Under the pieces are notes generated by a model, which worked only from the letters and a program-made list of their open reading frames with translations, searched no databases and was not told the DNA's origin. From the NCBI GenBank assembly GCA_021521415.1, contig JAIQDT010000001.1, positions 434,001 to 498,000 on the forward strand: a stretch of DNA of 64,000 nucleotides. Reading direction: 5' to 3'. Below are positions 19,642-31,739 of this stretch, in pieces. Each line of letters opens with the position of its first letter. The stretch's first letter is position 1. The DNA is from Bidens hawaiensis (Eukaryota > Streptophyta > Magnoliopsida > Asterales > Asteraceae). Made by a program: the position numbers and the translations under genes.

Positions 19642-22600
19642 TAATTAATCAGTGGGCAAATACTATAAAAACCAATATACATTCATATTTTGTTCATAAA
19701 AGTCCCGTAACTTAATTTTCACATATTACAGTCCCTTAACTTGTTAAACTTGAATGAGTGTGTGATTTTTTATTTTTATTTTGAAAAGAAACTTGGAACC
19801 TTTTGTAGCCAATTGCTTACTTATTTTTACTTATTTCCATGTAATTTAATTTGTTTAAAAACTAAAAGAAAACAAAAATCGTTGGAAATATTTTTACAGA
19901 AGCCCTAGTTAAGGAAACTGTAGAAGTGTCCTTGATGGAAAGGGAGAACAATAATGAACAGTAGAACGACGATTCAAATGTGGGCATCAATCTGACCAAT
20001 GAATTTGAGGCATGTAATCACAAATTGTAATTCCAATCGATTCGAATCCTAGACTCTGCGATCTTGACACGCGATGATTCGAGACATCAACCCGCAAAAG
20101 AAAAGGCAGATTCATATGTCGAAAGGATGAAATAAGATAAAGGAAACCAAAACATCTATCACATGTCGAAATATCATTGTTCAAGTATTGGGCGTCTAAA
20201 ATGTAGATTGTTGATGCCTAAGGTTTATCTCGTTAGTCAGTCAATATCGATCAATGATTGTTAATCTGTTAAGTTGCTTGACATTGTTGTTTAGTTGCTT
20301 ACTTGAAACCCGGGTGTGATTTGTCTTCATATTAATTGTTTGAGAGTTGTTTATTTGCTTGCTTAATATTAAAACCAAAACTTGTTTGCTTGTGTGATCA
20401 GCACTATAAAAAACTGTTACTTCATAATCTTATAAATATGTTATATGTTACACTGACCACATACTCATCGTGGTTCGACACCCTACTTATTCTATCTTGC
20501 TTAGGTGATTAGGAACTGATTTTAATTGTTTTTTACTAGATAGCGACAGTCTAGCATCAAATACTTAGACACAAGTGTACACGAAGGTGTTGGTTAGTGA
20601 TGCTAATTGGTTCATTTTGCTTTTGATAATTATGTATTATTTGAGGATGGTGAAGAGGATCAATGGTCAGTTGCTTGCCATTGATGAGGTAAATGTTACA
20701 TATCATCTGATGTATTGATGTAATACTATTGATGAAGATCAACGGTTAGGATATAAGTTTTGAAGTAATCCGAATGCGAGAAACTTGATACTTAATATTC
20801 TATATATAACACTATATTATTAGGCTTCTTGTACAATACTTAAATGCATTTCGTATTGTAATCAAGTTTCAATATGAGCATATTTTAGTCAGCAAGCTAT
20901 TGTAGTAGCTCCAATTTAGTATTGTAGAATGAATCCGAGAATGCATGAGTTAAGCAGGTCAAAAAACTGCTATGTTTTCATGACCTAAAAAAAGAGAATT
21001 TATAAAAAAGTATTGTCAATTTGATTGATTTTTCACATACTTTTTTTTGGTGATTTTTTTTTTCAAACCTTTGAACTTTTTTATAAAGCATTACTTCATT
21101 AGTCATATATGATTACGGCATATTTCATTCAGTCTCTATTCTAGAAAAAACTCGATCTTGGAGGTTTATGTTTAAAGTGATACACTGTGTAACCGGTGTC
21201 GGTACGTGCCTAACCCGAGGCCGGTAGCAGGAACCACGACATCAGATGTGTAGCCGGTGCTGGTATCCGTGTAACCTGGCCCCTGTACACACAAAGGAAT
21301 TTTGGGTATGACTAAAAGTATGCAGATTAGTATGGATTTCATGCCATCCTGCATACCATGGATTTGATTGACTATGAGTATTTTGCCAAGTTTGGGTCTA
21401 ATGATATAATTGTTAATTTGAGGACTGAAGACCAAAAGTTCCATATGAATTCTTAAAAATCGTTGGGTTAACCTTGGGTAGTTTGTTGAACTTGATCTTA
21501 GGATTTCATAATACGAAAGTGAACAACTTACTGAACAAGCTGTGAGTTTAAAAGAAAATCTTTATATAATTTTGACTCTTGAAAATGAATTATTGGAAAG
21601 TTTAATTATTACTAAATCTTAATAGAGATGCTTGGAGCGGAGCTTGATGAAGCATGAAAATAAAAATACTACAAAGGTTAGCATGAAAAATATTATTGCA
21701 TTCATCACACAATTTTACTAAAGTTTTGACTTTTAGGGGTCAAACATCCATGTATTTTCTCACACATGGGTGTAACGAGCCAACTCGCTAAAAGCTCAAG
21801 TCTGGCAGAGCTTAAATGGGCTCAAACTAAATAAGCTTGTAATACAATTCTGCAGTCCTTAAAACTAAAAAAATAAAACGAAACCTGTCATTCAGTTCGG
21901 GTTTGTAATGGTAACCGAATTATTATTTGGTTATTCGACTTGATTGTTGATTATACAATTTGATAAATTCGCTTTAAACAATTCTTTTTCTTGTTTTGGG
22001 GTTCGGTTACAAAAAAATAATAATCTAAAAACCGAATAAACTAATAACTGAACTGATGGACACTCTATTATGACTTTTATTGAGTGATTAAGGTGATTGT
22101 TATTAAGCGAAGTGCAGCAGATTTTTATTGATTAGTTTTTTGGGTTTAATTATTAGTGCGATCGAATATAACCCGGAACCAGGATCAAATTCAACCCGGT
22201 AACCAAATTTTTTTTTCCATTAACAGGTTGATGTGAGATTCTGTGTTTAATGAACAGCAATTTATACATGAATGTTGTTGTTCCGATAGTTTATTGCAGA
22301 TCTTCTATACAAATTTAAATTGCTTATTAAAACTATTGTAAATCACTTTCAAATTTTGTTACTCAAACACATATTTCCGAAAAATCCAAAGAAATTTGAT
22401 ATTTAATTTTGTTTGTGGTGATTAGAATTACCATTTAGTTTGGATGCTTTGCTTCATGGATTCGCTAGCAGGTACCCATTCTGTTATTGAAACAACACAA
22501 ACAGAATAAGAGATGAGATCCGTGCTATGAACCGGCGATACACGTCTACACCCATCAAAAGATCAACATTCAAATGTATCTTGATGTTAGTTTCTCGAAT

Positions 22601-23968
22601 TTATGATTTTTGTTACTCTTTAAAAGGCAGTTTTTAGAGAATATGGTGTTTGAATATATAAAGTTGTTTCTTGTATCTTTATATTGTTTTTATCAATGTT
22701 TTGAACCGCAAAACGTGCCTACCCGTCCCCACCGTGCCTGCTGAAAACCCGGGCCGACCTATGTGTTATTCTTCAGGGTTTGAAACATGATGATCTATAA
22801 GTTAATGTTTATTTACAAAATATTTTTGTTGATTATCAATGTATAAAGCATTTATACGAGTACAATAGAAAAACCTTGTTGTAAATTGTCGTCGGCGACC
22901 CACCGCATCACAGGTTTCCTACTTATATATATATAATGTATAGTAAGCCAGAAATAGTAAGAAACTAATATCAAGTTTTGGACTTGCGCTTTTGCACAGG
23001 AAGCAGATGGTTGACTTCCAAGCCATAGTGTACTTCATTGTTCTATTACTAGTAATGAAAAATAGTTTATTATATCAAGTTTACTTTCATTTGTATGAAC
23101 TTGTTTATTTTATGATGAATGTTCTATTGGAGGTTTACCTCTTCGATGAAATTCATATTTTAAATACTCATGTTTAAACAATAATAGTTTTTATAGATCT
23201 ATCATGTAATGATCAAACTATGACTTGGATTCGACTAATATTTGAAATTGACAAATTAAAACATAAAATAAAAATGCATCACATCTCACGTGGGAGATAT
23301 GTATATAACTCGACAATATTTAAAGTCATGAAAATACAAAGCTTTAGTTGACACTAGTAATTTGTAAATAGTTATTACCAAACCAATGATTTGTTAAGGT
23401 TAACTATGAAACATATTACTTTCATGTGAATTTTAATTTGAATCAATTACCTCTTATGGTACATGATTTAATATCCTTGGTGGATCAATACGACGTACCC
23501 AACCAAGAAACCATCATTCTATAACAAATTTAGAATTTATTGAATAACATGAACACGTGAATATATAGAGATTACACGTTCTATTTATAAAGTAATCGAC
23601 TTGATTAATAAAATATTTGATAATATTGAATTACAAGTGAAAATAGATTTTTAGTGTAAAAAGCAACTCGAAAGTTAGGAATGCTTATGATTTATACACA
23701 ACTAGCTAGGAGTAATGTTTACATCATATTTTACAGTGTAAATCATAAAAAATCATCTCTCAAAAATTGTGTTAAAATATATTACGACATTTCTTAAAAT
23801 AATGCATGCAACAAACCCATGTACTAACTTTATGAATTCACTCGTGGACATGAAAATAGATAATGTCATTGCTATTATCTTAGTTTTGACAAGCAATCAA
23901 AATTTAATGGCTATGTCAAATCAAAAGATTATATATGATGTTTTAATAATGGGTAATTTAATAAAATA
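19642..23968. other. AT-rich intergenic DNA, no gene
   Basis: No open frame exceeds 90 codons or matches a family. Weak items follow. A 'GTCCCTTAACTT'-type string occurs at 19705-19745, as in many plant MITEs. A gypsy-leader-like stretch with TGGTTCGACACCCTA lies near 20470. A direct repeat of GTGTA(A/G)CCGGTG(T/C) sits near 21190-21260. A TATATA run is at 22925. Confidence 0.5.
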
Positions 23969-24367
23969 GTAACCAAGTTTTAATATTGTTTTAATTAGGT
24001 CACTCAACTTTAAAAAATGCTTCAATTAAATCACTCAACTTTCATATTTTATTTAGTTTAATGTGTTAACATGTTTTTTAAGCTTTTTCTTTCTTTTTTT
24101 TACAAAGAAAATTTTTTTATCTTTTTTTTTGATGTTGACATTGAGTGGCGACGTGAATATTATTTTTTATTTTTGAATTTTAATTATAATTAACGTTTTG
24201 TAAATTTTTCTAAATTTAACTACATATATTGCAAATTCCGACCCCACATCTTATTCTCTATTTCTTTCTTAAAAAAATCGGTGAGACTCTATTTGAAGAT
24301 TTAGTGACCCGATTTAAGAAAAATATACATGAGTGATTTAATTGGAACATTTTTAAAGCTTTGTTAC
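23969..24367. mobile_element. small MITE with inverted ends
   Basis: The left end GTAACCAAGTTTTAA and the right end in reverse complement GTAACAAAGCTTTAA pair. Similarity continues through TTAAATCACTCA, and TA flanks both ends. The 399-bp interior is AT-rich and non-coding. The superfamily (Tc1/mariner or Harbinger) is not decided. Confidence 0.5.
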
Positions 24368-25272
24368 TATGGGAGCATAAAAGAATACATGAATAAGTAT
24401 GACGTTTCAAAAGATAATATGTGACGTTACAGTATTCTATCTGATATTGCGTTCTAGGAATAAGTGTATTCATTAATATTTGTTGTGTTATATTTTAGCA
24501 TGTTTAAATCCATGAATAACTATGTTGTTCTAACTGTCCGTGGTCGATCAAAGTTATGGGAATAACAATATTTGAACTTAGATTATTGAGAAATATTGGA
24601 TTAGTTATTTTTCATGAAGATGAAAAGGCAAGTTGTTATAACCAAGTTCACAAATATATATTGGAGAATAGATGTTGGACGTCACCGGCATTCAAAATCA
24701 CTTCTTAGATCAATGCCATGAGTGAGTCTCGAAAATGGTACTGCCATTGTATCCGAAAACCTGAGATGCATATTGGTCTTGATTATATTGAGTGTTTTGC
24801 TTTTACGTTAATTTAACACTATTCTTTAGCTGGGTAGTCATAAGGGCTACTGTTGTGTACAATGCGAAGCTTAATGAAAGACGTATAGAGTCAATACGGG
24901 ATATCTGTACCCTTATTTTATAAGAGTTTACCATCTCTAGCACCTCGAAGACTCAAATAAAAACGTGTGGCCACATTCAGACTAACTTGATTGGTTCGAT
25001 AATGTTAGCATGATCACTTAGACTCTCGATTGAGTAAGGAAATTGTTGAAAACTATATGAGATTAACTATGATCTATATCTTATGTTCAACGGGCTGTCT
25101 AATACAAAGGATAATTGATTACTTACCATATACCACTACCTTTAGCGTGTGTGCTAAGGGTGGGTGGTTGTTGTGGATGACACTTCTTCATGTCATTAGG
25201 GTTAGTGAGGCATTGCTAGACATACTACACTATTCGCGTTGGTATATGTTGCATCTTGTGTAAGTGGAAGAT
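24368..25272 (+). other. probable 3' internal remnant of a copia element
   Basis: It ends in AAGTGGAAGAT beside an LTR-like start, as expected for a polypurine tract. No coding motif survives, and upstream limits are unclear. Confidence 0.35.
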
Positions 25273-26430
25273 TGTTGGATCTATATACCCAAGATACGAC
25301 CTAAAACAACATTGCTAAAGGCATATAATCCTATACGGCCACACACTGAGCAAAATTATTAATAACACGTTTAAATATGTTTAAACATAACCAACTTTGT
25401 CAAGATTAAATATTATTATTTAGTTGAAATAATAATGTATACAGTATACATATAATCCCAAATGATTATAATTAATGTTTAATTAAATAAATAATTATAA
25501 TTGACATCAATGTAAATAAAAGTATTTACGATTAACGACATATTTACGTTATTCATCAAAACATAAATGTCCATGTTTATAATTACTTGGGATACGATCA
25601 TTATACGATCCAATTATATGTGTGTGTATATATAATTTAACTTATGGTAATGACATAAAGTTTATATAATATACAATATATAAATATAGAGTTATAAGAT
25701 GCTTCAAATGCAAGTATTTAATTGCGTCTTTTGTATTGCAACTAAATATGTGTTTATAATGAAATTGGCCATTATAAAAGGATGCGTGATTTTATAAAAC
25801 ATGCTTATAGTATTATATTGATTGTTGTTTTATACTAAGGACTTTTGTGCATGTTTATGAATTAAATATTAAAACATAGATCTAACCATACATGTTTTTA
25901 ACTATTAAATTCATCATGTCATACTTGATTTTTTTAAAATGAGATCTATCTAGATCTTGGCTGGTAGTAAATAATTAGTCGAAAGGTGATAAAAAGTGAG
26001 CATGGTGTATCAAATATAATAATCAAAATGTGTTGTACATCGTATGGTTTTCATTGTTCCTTCACAAAAGTACATTTAAGAGTTAACTAGAGTCGACCTA
26101 GTTAGATGTTTAGACGGGTTTTAATTAACGCGGTTTGTTACCTAACTTAACCTAGGTAATCTCGTTAAAGTGGTTATATAAGATATTCAACCTTGCTAAT
26201 TAAGGAAACCCACATAGATTAGTTAGACTTAGCCAACGAGGTTAATCTAATTTACTAACCTGGTTAGTTATGCTACTTAGTTAAATGATTAATTAATACT
26301 TATGTGTTTAAACAGTTAACCAATATAATTAAAGAGGGGAATTACTACTAGTTCAAAACACTTAAGAATCTAGGCGAGTTTCTAGCCCATTTCCTTTAAA
26401 CGTTTGGGGTTGTGTGCATACTCGTAAGTA
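25273..26430 (+). repeat. copia-type LTR remnant
   Basis: It starts TGTTGGATCTATATACCC, a typical copia LTR start, directly after a purine tract. The sequence is AT-rich and non-coding. The right end is uncertain and no matching second LTR is in the window. Confidence 0.42.
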
Positions 26431-26454
26431 AGAGAGTAATGTGCTTGTTTGAGT

Positions 26455-26605
26455 TAGCATTGTGTATCGAATGTGAATGTTATATATAATTTTAAACATG
26501 TAAGTGAATGCATGGTTACAGATCCTTATAATATTTGTGAATGTAAGGTTACAGATCCTTATAATATTTATGAATGCTACGGTAACAAAACCTTATAATA
26601 TATGT
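26455..26605. repeat. ~46-bp direct repeat, three units
   Basis: GTGAATG followed by GGTTACAGATCCTTATAATA recurs three times with small changes (TACGGTAACAAAACCTTATA in the last). Confidence 0.7.
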
Positions 26606-27130
26606 GATGTATCTCTCAACCTCAAATTATGACTAACGGGGTTTTACCGTGAGGTGCAGGACATACCGAGATCTAGCCACGTGTCATACTGAACAACCAT
26701 ATAATAATAAAAAATTACCATTTAATATATTACCCATTAATAACAAGAAAAATACATTTCTAGTATAAGTTGCGTTTGCGTAAGCGTAAAACAAGTGTAA
26801 GTTTCAAAACATGAGTACACAAACTAGGTATCCGAACATAACATTTCGTGAACCTAAAATCATGCTTAGATGCTTGACGAAACCCATGCAACCATAATGC
26901 ATCCTAACTCACGATGTGCATCTTAATGACCTGAAAAGGACATACTAAAAATATGAACACAATGGTTAGTGAGTTCAAAGGTTTATAAGAAATTAAACGT
27001 TTAAGTATCGACAATGCAATCAAAGTATATTTGTGGATTCTACATCCATGATACATGCTACTCATAGAGTTGGAAACCGAAACTGACTGTTGTGTTGTTG
27101 TTTGCTTTCTTACCAGGTCTACCAAAAACA
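26606..27130 (-). repeat. Ty3/gypsy-type LTR fragment
   Basis: Aligns with 3683-4070: shared blocks include GATCTAGCCACGTGTCATA/AATCTAGCCACGTGTCATA and the TGCGTAAGCGTAAAAC zone. It is broken off before RTE-4. The rest, to 27439, is AT-rich and unassigned. Confidence 0.5.
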
Positions 27131-27439
27131 CTGGCGTACTTTGTTAGGACTTAGGACAATGCACGTACTTTGTTAGGACTTAGGATAATGTATGTCTAGC
27201 AATGCCTCACTAACCACTTTCAATTTAATATTGGCGATCCGTGAAAGTTCAGACAATTGATTCCTTTGATCTACCACGCTCTTTCTTAACTCATTAACAA
27301 GAGTGTTTAAATATTTCTAAGCATGGTAATATTAGTATTGACTTTGGTTGGTAGGACTTAAAATAATGAAGAGATAAAGGATTTTAGTTCAGCATACTCT
27401 TGTGTAGATGTAAGTCCTGAATTTGGATCACTACAATTA

Positions 27440-27798
27440 TGATATCAACTAATCAAGTATAGGTGCGGAATCCCTATACCCAATGACTCAAGAATACGGA
27501 TTAACACAAACACGAGACTCAAGCAATGTTTCAAAACACACGTATTATTATTATTATACGTCGGGTGCTTAAGCACTATTACAACTTCGTCTCGTAAACA
27601 TGTAGACGGCCAAAACCAATTGAATGAACAACCAAACCCTATACAATACATGCACTATATATAGGGAACCAAACACCTAAGCCCAAACTGATCAAATGCC
27701 CACCGAGATCTTAAGAGATCTCGGCTTACATATTTAACCCGTAGCCCAAGCCCACATAGTATAGACTAAGTACAAACCATACAAAACTAGGCCCAACA
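27440..27798 (-). repeat. RTE-4 3' LTR
   Basis: 359 bp; on the minus strand TGTTGGGCCTAG to TTGATATCA. The minus-strand TATA box (27655-27664) is preceded by a perfect 9-bp-stem hairpin, CCGAGATCT-TAAG-AGATCTCGG, at 27703-27724. CAATCTCCCCCTTGG next to it is the polypurine tract in reverse complement. Confidence 0.85.
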
Positions 27799-27829
27799 AT
27801 CTCCCCCTTGGTTTGTAGCTTTGTCTTCA

Positions 27830-29650
27830 GTCATGCTCCATGTAGTCAACATCCGCATCCTTTAACGCACCTGCCCAAAACTTGCACCTGATAATGGATG
27901 CAACCATGCATGTGTATTCTTTGGCCATCGTTTCAAAAATCGGTTCAGCAATAATCTGGAATGTGCTTAGAGTGTGAATGTCCTTCTCTCCAAACTTGAG
28001 CAGATCCCTTGGATCAACAAATCTATACTGCCCTTTGCCCTTTCATAGTTTGACAACAGCGGTAGCAGTTGCCCTGTCACAGATCCAGAATCTCATATTG
28101 TCCAATGTACCATCTGGAATTGCGTCAGGTACAGGAATACGAGTAGCCTTCTTTGTGGCAGGTCACATAACGTTTACCATTGTTTTTCCTGTATTCGGAT
28201 CTATGATCCCCTTGGCTTTCTTCAGGAATGATTCGGCAGTTGGCATTGTTGGAAAACCTTGATCAACCTGACTTCTCAAGAAGTTCCAGAAATTCGTAGC
28301 CCATTTATCATTCGACGGTTTATGGAATAGGGAGTTTATCAAGTCACTGAGATCAACTCTAGTCCAAGAACCAAAGTCTTTCATCTTTTTGTAATACTCC
28401 ATGGTTCCCGACTTCCTTTTAACCCACCACATATTTTTCTCATCGTCAAAACCCCACAATACAACTCCTGTACTATTACCATATTTATCCGAGAAACCCT
28501 TTGGGAAAGTTACGACGAACCTGTCTGGATGGTCTGATGATTCCACGTTCTGATTTTAGTTCTTCATCACCATTAGCTTTCTCTGAACTCTGTCTGACTT
28601 TTCTTTGGAAATTGGTGGTGCAGACATATACTGTTTCAAGGTCTCAGACTCATAAATGTTGTCAGCTGGGCGAATAGGAGAGCTCTTACCTTGATCAACG
28701 TTGGGTGCTTGAGAGGCCACATCATCATTGCCTTTAAATTCATCTCCAAACTTTTGAAATAGTTTTTGTTGGAGGTCAAGATACATGGCCGTTAATCCTC
28801 CCATGCCAGACTGTAACTCTTTAATCTTGGAATCCTTTTCAGAGTTGCTTGCTTCCAATTCTTGAATACGGACATCCTTGACTACTGAATCTTGATCGAG
28901 TTCAAAGACTCGACGTTGTAACACGTCAATGTCAATCGGAGCATTTTCAAGAACAACTCCTTACCCTTGTTCTGAAAATAAGTTTCTTGCATGGAAAGAA
29001 TTTGGGCAATCTTGTCTGACATGCCAGAACTTGACTGACCCTGAACACCTGGGCCAGATGAACCCGAGGGAATATCTGTCTCGAAATCAAAGTCATCAAA
29101 CGTCTGATCATGAAATACAGGCTCTACAGTAGATGCATCTTGTTCAGCTGGTGTTTCTGGAGCATTTGACTCAGGTTGATGAGTTTGTTGTTGTAGGCTG
29201 GTGGTTGTTATTTGTGTTGGTGTTGTGGTTGTTGCTTCAGCTTCACTGTCCAACTCGCTAGATCTCGAATCAATCCTTTTACGTTTATGAGGGATGAGAT
29301 CAGCGGTTGGTTCTTCACTCAAATCTTCTTCAATGTTTGCAGCAACTATCTGAGGAGGTTTCAGCGCAGTTGACTGTAATAAAGCTTTGGCAGCTTCAAG
29401 AGCACTTAACTTCTCAGCACTTGGAGAGGTGTCTGTTTGACGGTGTTCTGTCTCATCTTCTTCATCATCAGAAATCTCAAAATCAGCAGCATGTGGTTGA
29501 ACTGGTGCCACATGCTCATCAGCAACCTGAGCTATAACTGGCTCAGCTTCTGTTTCAGCAAATCGTCCAAATTTAACCAGAGCATTTAGGCCCTGATATA
29601 CAACCTTGGACCCTTTTCTGGATTGTTTCATTAACCCAAAGGTGTTGGGT
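27830..29650 (-). pseudogene. RTE-4 accessory ORF, C-terminal two thirds
   Basis: Open pieces are 29631-28882, 28924-28556 and 28546-28163, separated by stops or frameshifts. The first is a 249-residue Gln/Thr/Glu-rich segment with acidic runs (DEEDE). The second is a coiled coil (VFELDQDSVVKDVRIQELEA). The third has a WGFDDEKNMWWVKRKSGTME then YYKKMKDFGSW block that corresponds to WLYDSDLKVCIVKWEKGVQY-YEKIMD in RTE-5. The N-terminal third lies across RTE-5 at 54946-54257. Function is unknown; the place downstream of pol matches the extra ORF of Sireviruses. Confidence 0.7.
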
Positions 29651-30154
29651 TGTTAGTACACGATTTTGCATCTCGAGTCTTTCTATTTATCGTTAATGTA
29701 TTTGTCGTTTGATTTATGTAATAAACTACTAAGTTATTAAGTTAGTTCGCTAAAGTATAGTCTAGTTCGCTAAGGATGTTTAGCGAACTAGATCAAAGTT
29801 ATTAACCCTCCTGATTCGTTAAGGATGTTTAACGAATCAGGGGGTGATTCGCTAAGTTATTTCAATTAAGTGTATGTAACGAAGTGGACTCTAGTTCGTT
29901 ATGGAATGTTAACGAACTAGATCCATCTTCTATATATAGAGGCTTCAGTCCACAGTTAATAAAAAGTTTTTGAGTTTAATTATCGAACCTCTGCCCAGAT
30001 TCACTCTCAAGCTTCATACTAATATTATTACATACATACAATTAATATATATCTATAACGTATAACATACAATCAAGAGTAATTATGAACTAGATCCGTA
30101 TTAGGTTAATCATACATAGATCAGATCTGTGTTAAAGATTACCGAGTTCAAACA
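29651..30154 (+). repeat. RTE-5 5' LTR
   Basis: TGTTAGTACACG to TTCAAACA. U3 has three successive hairpins: 29762-29791 and 29811-29840 with perfect 12-bp stems and GGATGT loops, and 29891-29920 with an 11-bp stem. The TATA box (TATATATA, 29931-29938) follows ten bases later. Confidence 0.92.
29762..29920 (+). promoter_or_regulatory. triple hairpin block upstream of the RTE-5 TATA box
   Basis: Stems are CTAGTTCGCTAA, CTGATTCGTTAA and CTAGTTCGTTA, each followed by its reverse complement. Loops are GGATGT, GGATGT and TGGAATGT. All three are kept at 53864-54022 in the other LTR. Confidence 0.8.
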
Positions 30155-30156
30155 AG

Positions 30157-30168
30157 TGGTATCAGAGC
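30157..30168 (+). promoter_or_regulatory. RTE-5 primer-binding site
   Basis: TGGTATCAGAGC, complementary to the 3' end of plant initiator Met tRNA, two bases after the LTR. Confidence 0.9.
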
Positions 30169-31201
30169 TTTCAGTGCTCTTTTGCTCTTGATTTTGATAA
30201 TTAATTCGTTATTAATAGACGTTTAATTGTTATTTTGTGTTAAGTTTAGATTTGGTTTGATTTTGAATCGAATTGTGTGTGATTTTGGATTGATTGGACT
30301 GGATTTGTATTTGGTAAGGTATAGGAGAGGTTGTTGTGATTCAGATTTGGTAATTGGATTGAGTTTGTAAGGTTTGTGAGTTGGATCTGGTTGTGACTGA
30401 AACAGGTGATGGTGTTTGGTTAGATCGGATAAGAGTTAATCGATTATTGGTCACGGAATGAGGTGTATTGGATTCGTGTTGTGATTACGAGTGTGTTGGT
30501 AGTTTGCTTGAGTGATTTGGTTAAGAATTGGTTAAGTATTACAAATTTAATTTCTGGGTTTGTGTTCATATTTTTCCACAAATCTGGAAAATATGAGTTT
30601 GAAGGTTTGAAGATTTGAAGATTCACTTCAATTCGTTAACCTTTTAGCATGATTCGTTAATAGTTTGGCTAATTCGTTTGGCTAATTCGTTGATAACTGT
30701 AGCTAATTCGTTAACAATATCAGCTGATTCGTGATTCGTGAACCAATTTGCTGAGTATTCTAATTCGTGTTCACTAGTTCATGTGACATGTGTCTTACCT
30801 CGGAAACTGTTTTGTAACAACTTTTGCCACGTGGCATTTGTTGTCAGAGGTTTGTTACAAACCGTTGTAACAACCTGATTCGCTATAAGTTGATTCGTTA
30901 TCACCTGTAGCTGATTCGTCATCTAATTCGCTACGCCTTATCTTAGTGATTCGTTTATCTAATTCGTTAGTAAACCATCTGATTCGTTGACCATCTGATT
31001 CATTGACTTATTTCGTCAAATCAATTTTGTTGACCAGACCAGATTCGTTAACTTCTTTCAGTTTTGGTTAAACCATTTCTGATTCGTTACCTGATCAATC
31101 TTAACTTCGTTAAGTTGTAATTCGTCAATTACTGTTTACAGTTCGTTAATCTTATTTTCAATTTTAATCCTTAAAGTTTGAAGATTTATAATTTGACAAA
31201 C
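30169..31201 (+). other. RTE-5 5' leader
   Basis: Non-coding. From about 30640 to 31140 it is packed with the motif ATTCGTTA or close variants at irregular spacing, the same core that forms the LTR hairpins. Confidence 0.7.
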
Positions 31202-31739
31202 ATGGCTGGTATGTATGCACAAGCTTCACAAAATATGTTAATGCAATAAATGTTGTAACTTGATACTGTGATAGACTCACATTCGAAATGTCTACGTTTG
31301 ATGAAATTTAGAGATTTTTCTAAATGGGAACCTCGTTTCCGTGCTCATCTAGGGTCAGTTCACCCTGATTGTTCATATTGTTTGGATGAGGTTTACACTG
31401 TTCCAATGATTGGGGATGAGACTATTGGTTTTACACCTAAAGCTATCTCACAATACTCGCTTGAAGAGAAGAAAGCTTTAGAAATTAAGACAAAAGCATA
31501 TTATAATCTTACTATGGCTTTACCTGAAAACATCTTTCATCAAGTAGAAAGTATAAAGATTTGTGCCTCTTTATTCCTACATATTCGTATGAGAAGTATG
31601 GGAAACACCGCTAAAAGCAAAAAGGTTATGCTCAAGCTTCAATTCAGAAACTTTAACCTGCTTAAGGGTGAGACTGTTGACGAGATGACAACAAGGTTTA
31701 ATCATTTGATAGCTGAGATGGATAAGATGAGATTGGAAA
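31202..31739 (+). pseudogene. RTE-5 gag, N-terminal part
   Basis: The ATG at 31202 is the likely start; stops at 31244 and 31253 follow in the same frame. The open part from 31268 has the copia gag pattern: FRDFSKWEPRFRAHL near the start, then KAISQYSLEEKKALE, LQFRNFNLLKGETVDEMTTR and FNHLIAEMDKMRLEM. RTE-6 inserted after codons reading RLE; gag resumes at 42080. Confidence 0.82.

Noticed and set aside
25030..25263. 77-codon ORF before the copia LTR remnant
   Set aside because: No recognisable motif and unusual composition for a protein; probably chance.
28929..29537. Plus-strand frames opposite the RTE-4 accessory ORF
   Set aside because: Shadows of the minus-strand Gln/Thr-rich frame.
29643..29650. 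Starting the RTE-5 LTR at 29643 (TGTTGGG)
   Set aside because: The alternative start at 29651 gives two 504-bp LTRs and an exact TGGGT duplication; the earlier start gives neither.
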